64,000 bases of DNA from Clavibacter sp. VKM Ac-2873 (GTDB taxonomy: Bacteria; Actinomycetota; Actinomycetes; Actinomycetales; Microbacteriaceae), in assembly GCF_015351075.1 (NCBI RefSeq), contig NZ_JADKRS010000004.1, forward strand, positions 285,061-349,060. Reading direction: 5' to 3'. The position numbers and the translations under genes are program-made. The notes beneath the pieces were generated by a model. The model ran no database searches. It worked only from the letters and a program-made list of their open reading frames with translations, and was not told the origin of the DNA. Below, piece after piece: positions 61,705 to 64,000 of the stretch. The stretch's first letter is position 1. Each line of letters starts with the position of its first letter.

Positions 61705-62378
61705 GAGCGCGCTCCGTCCCGCGTGCCCGCGGGAGCCCCTGCCGCCGATGCGCCGGCGTCCAGGTGCGCCAGCAGCGCCTCGAGCCCGGGGATGGCGGCG
61801 CGCTCGGCCCGCCACCCGGTCGTGCGGAGTCGCGTGCTCACCGCCTGCGGGGTGATCCCGAGCGCGGCGGCCACCTCGCGCTGCGTCCCGCCGTCGGACA
61901 TGCGGTCGACGACGTCCCAGCCCTGCGGGGTGCGCCGGTCCCGTGCGAGCAGCAGCAGGGTGATGAGCGCCTCCACCTCCGCGGCGCCGGGCAGCCCGGA
62001 TGCGGGGCCGCCGTCGGCGCGCGCGGTCGGCGGATCCGTGGCGAGGGCGAACCGCGTGGCGCTCCGCTTGGCGGTGGTGACCGCGTCGCGTGCGGCGATG
62101 AACGCCGGGCCCGTCGCCTCCCGCGTCGCCCGCGGGAGCGGCATCCGCACCGTCCCGATCCCGAGGCCGACGCTCCAGTGCCCGGCGCGCGTGAGCAGCA
62201 GCACGATGTCGAGGGCGGTGGCGGCGTCGGCGACGAGCGCCTGCACCTCGTCGCCGGACGTGCGGTCGACCGGCAGCGCCAGGCGGCCCGCGTAGCGTGC
62301 GGCGAGGTCGTCCCGTCCGGTCCCGGCCCGGTCGATGTCGTGTCGGCTGGCCTTCTGGTCGGCCGTGATGGCGAACAT
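61701..62378 (-). CDS. SatD-family protein with C-terminal helix-turn-helix
   Basis: 225 residues. MFAITADQKASRHDIDRAG is the SatD opening; SGDEVQALVADAATALDIVLLLTRAGHWSVGLGIG is the core, resembling a degenerate nucleotide-cyclase-like fold. ALITLLLLARDRRTPQGWDVVDRMSDGGTQREVAAALGITPQAVSTRLRTTGWRAE is a clear C-terminal helix-turn-helix. SatD was named in streptococcal acid tolerance but has no established function. ATG 62378 follows TGAGGAGAG. An ordered array of DNA dyads lies just upstream. Confidence 0.75.
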   Translation of the reverse strand: MFAITADQKASRHDIDRAGTGRDDLAARYAGRLALPVDRTSGDEVQALVADAATALDIVLLLTRAGHWSVGLGIGTVRMPLPRATREATGPAFIAARDAVTTAKRSATRFALATDPPTARADGGPASGLPGAAEVEALITLLLLARDRRTPQGWDVVDRMSDGGTQREVAAALGITPQAVSTRLRTTGWRAERAAIPGLEALLAHLDAGASAAGAPAGTRDGARS

Positions 62379-62396
62379 GCGCTCTCCTCACATCTG

Positions 62397-62470
62397 TCAA
62401 GTCCCTGAGCTTGATGATGGCACATCAATGCCCAGAACTTGACTCGATGTGATCAACGCCATCGGATTGA
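62397..62470. repeat. Three tandem TCAA-N10-TTGA dyads with 28-bp period (candidate operator array)
   Basis: TCAA begins at 62397, 62425 and 62453; TTGA begins at 62411, 62439 and 62467. Thus six half-sites alternate in orientation every 14 bp. The first two dyads agree beyond the half-sites (TCAA-NN-CCC-N-GA-N-CTTGA); the third is looser. The array starts 18 bp before the satD start codon on the minus strand and would cover its promoter. The tyrS promoter lies about 100 bp farther on. Confidence 0.8.
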
Positions 62471-62568
62471 TGCACCCGTCCGACGGTGCACGCCAGCATG
62501 ACGCGGACCACCGACGTCCGACCCGTCGGCTCGCGCCGCGTCCCCCCGTCCCGGCGGTGCCCCGCTGG

Positions 62569-62574
62569 TACCGT
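62569..62574 (+). promoter_or_regulatory. -10 (TACCGT) for leaderless tyrS mRNA
   Basis: TACCGT ends 6 nt before GTG 62581. No T-box leader is present between the dyad array and the gene. Confidence 0.6.
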
Positions 62575-62580
62575 GATCGG

Positions 62581-63885
62581 GTGACGAACGCCGATCCCGA
62601 CCTCCTCTCCTCCCAGCGCAACGACCCGTCCTTCGAGGACGTGTGGGAGGAGATCGTCTGGCGCGGGTACGTGCACGTGTCCACGGACCGGGATGCGCTG
62701 AAGGAGCTGCTGTCCGGTCCGCCCATCACCTACTACTGCGGCTTCGACCCCACCGCGCCGAGCCTGCACCTCGGGAACCTCGTGCAGCTGCTCCTGATGC
62801 GACGCCTCCAGCTGGCCGGGCATCGTCCGCTCGGCCTCGTGGGCGGGTCGACCGGCCTCATCGGCGATCCCCGGCCCACGGCCGAGCGCACCCTCAACAG
62901 CCCGGAGGTCGTGGCGGAGTGGGTGGGCCGCGTGCAGGCCCAGGTGTCGGCCTTCCTCAGCCCCGAGGGCGACAACGCCGTGCGGATCGTGAACAACCTG
63001 GACTGGACGGCGCCCATGGGCGCCATCGACTTCCTCCGCGAGGTGGGCAAGCACTTCCGGGTGGGCACCATGCTCAAGAAGGACGCGGTGAGCGCACGCC
63101 TCAACTCCGACGAGGGCATCAGCTACACCGAGTTCAGCTACCAGATCCTGCAGGGTCTCGACTTCCGGGAGCTGCACCGCACGTACGGGTGCGTGCTGCA
63201 GACCGGCGGCAGCGACCAGTGGGGCAACCTCACGAGCGGCACCGACCTGATCCGGCGCAGCGAGCGGAGCACCGCGCACGCCATCGGCACGCCCCTGATC
63301 ACCAACTCCGACGGCACCAAGTTCGGCAAGAGCGAGGGCAACGCGGTGTGGCTCGATCCCGAGCTCACGAGCCCGTACGCCTTCTACCAGTTCTGGCTCA
63401 ACACCGACGACGCCGACGTGATCCACCGTCTGCGCATCTTCACGTTCCTGGACCGGGCGCGACTCGACGAGCTCGCCCGCGCCGTGGAGTCCGAGCCGTT
63501 CCGGCGCGAGGCGCAGCGCGCGCTCGCGTGGGAGGTGACGTCGCTGGTGCACGGGGTCGCGGCGACGGAGTCCGCGATCGCCGCGGCGCAGGCCCTGTTC
63601 GGGCAGGGCGAGCTGACCGCGCTCGACGAGCCGACGCTCCGCGCGGCCCTCGGCGAGCTGCCGTCCGCGGAGATCCCGGCCGGCACGACGGTGATCCAGG
63701 CCCTCGTCGACACGGGGCTGGTCTCGAGCGCAGGGGAGGCCCGGCGCGCGATCACGCAGGGCGGCGTGTACGTCAACAACGTGGCCGTGAGCGATTCGGC
63801 GGCCGTCGTGGACGACCTCCTGCACGGCAGTTTCGCCGTCATCCGCCGGGGCAAGAAGACGCTCGCAGGCCTCACCGTCAGCTGA
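62581..63885 (+). CDS. tyrS: Tyrosine--tRNA ligase
   Basis: 434 residues, class I synthetase. HIGH-type motif in GFDPTAPSLHLGNLVQLL, tyrosine-site TEFSYQILQGLDF and GGSDQWGNLTSGTDLIRR, and the KMSKS variant KFGKS near residue 247. The C-terminal S4-like RNA-binding domain is VSSAGEARRAITQGGVYVNN to the end. GTG 62581 fits the leaderless promoter; starts further upstream would lie before the -10. Confidence 0.97.
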   Translation: MTNADPDLLSSQRNDPSFEDVWEEIVWRGYVHVSTDRDALKELLSGPPITYYCGFDPTAPSLHLGNLVQLLLMRRLQLAGHRPLGLVGGSTGLIGDPRPTAERTLNSPEVVAEWVGRVQAQVSAFLSPEGDNAVRIVNNLDWTAPMGAIDFLREVGKHFRVGTMLKKDAVSARLNSDEGISYTEFSYQILQGLDFRELHRTYGCVLQTGGSDQWGNLTSGTDLIRRSERSTAHAIGTPLITNSDGTKFGKSEGNAVWLDPELTSPYAFYQFWLNTDDADVIHRLRIFTFLDRARLDELARAVESEPFRREAQRALAWEVTSLVHGVAATESAIAAAQALFGQGELTALDEPTLRAALGELPSAEIPAGTTVIQALVDTGLVSSAGEARRAITQGGVYVNNVAVSDSAAVVDDLLHGSFAVIRRGKKTLAGLTVS

Positions 63886-63948
63886 ATGCAGCCGTGATCG
63901 GGTCTTCCCCGAGGACGCCTGTACGACACGCCCGGGATGCGGGTTGTT

Positions 63949-63977
63949 TTGCGGGGGTGGGGTGGTCCGCGTAATGT
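63949..63977 (+). promoter_or_regulatory. Strong sigma-70-type promoter directed out of the window, likely for an rRNA operon
   Basis: TTGCGG (63949-63954), exactly 17 bp, TAATGT (63972-63977); transcription would begin near 63984. The bases after it (CTCCTCTTGTCGCCGGAAC) resemble the leaders of 16S rRNA operons in Microbacteriaceae, and it is the best-formed -35/-10 pair in the window. The gene itself is not visible. Confidence 0.5.
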
Positions 63978-64000
63978 CTCCTCTTGTCGCCGGAACGGGC

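Overview
This is a continuous stretch of a very GC-rich actinobacterial chromosome (about 70-73% G+C by eye). Protein sequences, gene order and promoter style point to the Microbacteriaceae, most likely a Clavibacter-like plant-associated organism; the genus is inferred, not proven. About 61 protein genes are visible, nearly all intact housekeeping genes. I see no tRNA, rRNA, IS element, prophage or CRISPR inside the window. The last 60 bases look like a strong promoter firing out of it, probably for an rRNA operon.

Layout. 1-5.7 kb: end of a HelR/HelD-type helicase, an SLC13-type anion transporter, and an overlapping MFS exporter and secreted HNH-nuclease-like pair. 5.8-35 kb: a core block (rpsO, pnp, M16 peptidase, dapB, thyX, dapA, rnj, ftsK, pgsA, cinA, clgR, DUF3046, recA, recX, miaB, miaA, dapF) that continues to hflX and lexA at 38 kb. 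Its order parallels, from memory, Mycobacterium tuberculosis Rv2785c-Rv2719c. It carries small insertions: a Pro/Thr-rich membrane protein, a PEBP-like protein, an aldo/keto reductase, a lipoprotein plus secreted PKD-domain cassette of deviant codon use (11.6-13.1 kb), and a MacAB-like ABC exporter (21.3-24.2 kb). 39-41.8 kb: hisB-hisH-priA plus an SseB-like gene. 42.3-44.8 kb: infC-rpmI-rplT and an rRNA methyltransferase. 44.9-48.4 kb: a gluABCD-type glutamate uptake operon. 48.4-64 kb: pheST, argCJBD, argF, argG, argH, a 3-methyladenine glycosylase, a SatD/membrane-protein pair and tyrS. This second block parallels Rv1601-Rv1689.

How the genes work together. dapA, dapB and dapF give much of the lysine/diaminopimelate pathway. 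argCJBD-F-G-H give most of arginine synthesis. recA, recX, lexA and the LysM-domain division inhibitor form an SOS regulon with three visible LexA boxes, and recA also has a PafBC-type promoter. pnp and rnj are the main RNA decay enzymes. miaB and miaA modify tRNA.

Most notable signals: (1) three tandem TCAA-N10-TTGA dyads at an exact 28-bp period in front of satD; (2) an AUC start codon for infC; (3) seventeen genes with a TANNNT hexamer 6-9 nt before the start codon, implying leaderless mRNAs; (4) a strong excess of the palindrome GGATCC in all reading frames; (5) dual DNA-damage promoters at recA; (6) the mosaic PKD cassette. No wholly new multi-gene system is evident; the SatD locus is the best candidate for an undescribed regulatory circuit.
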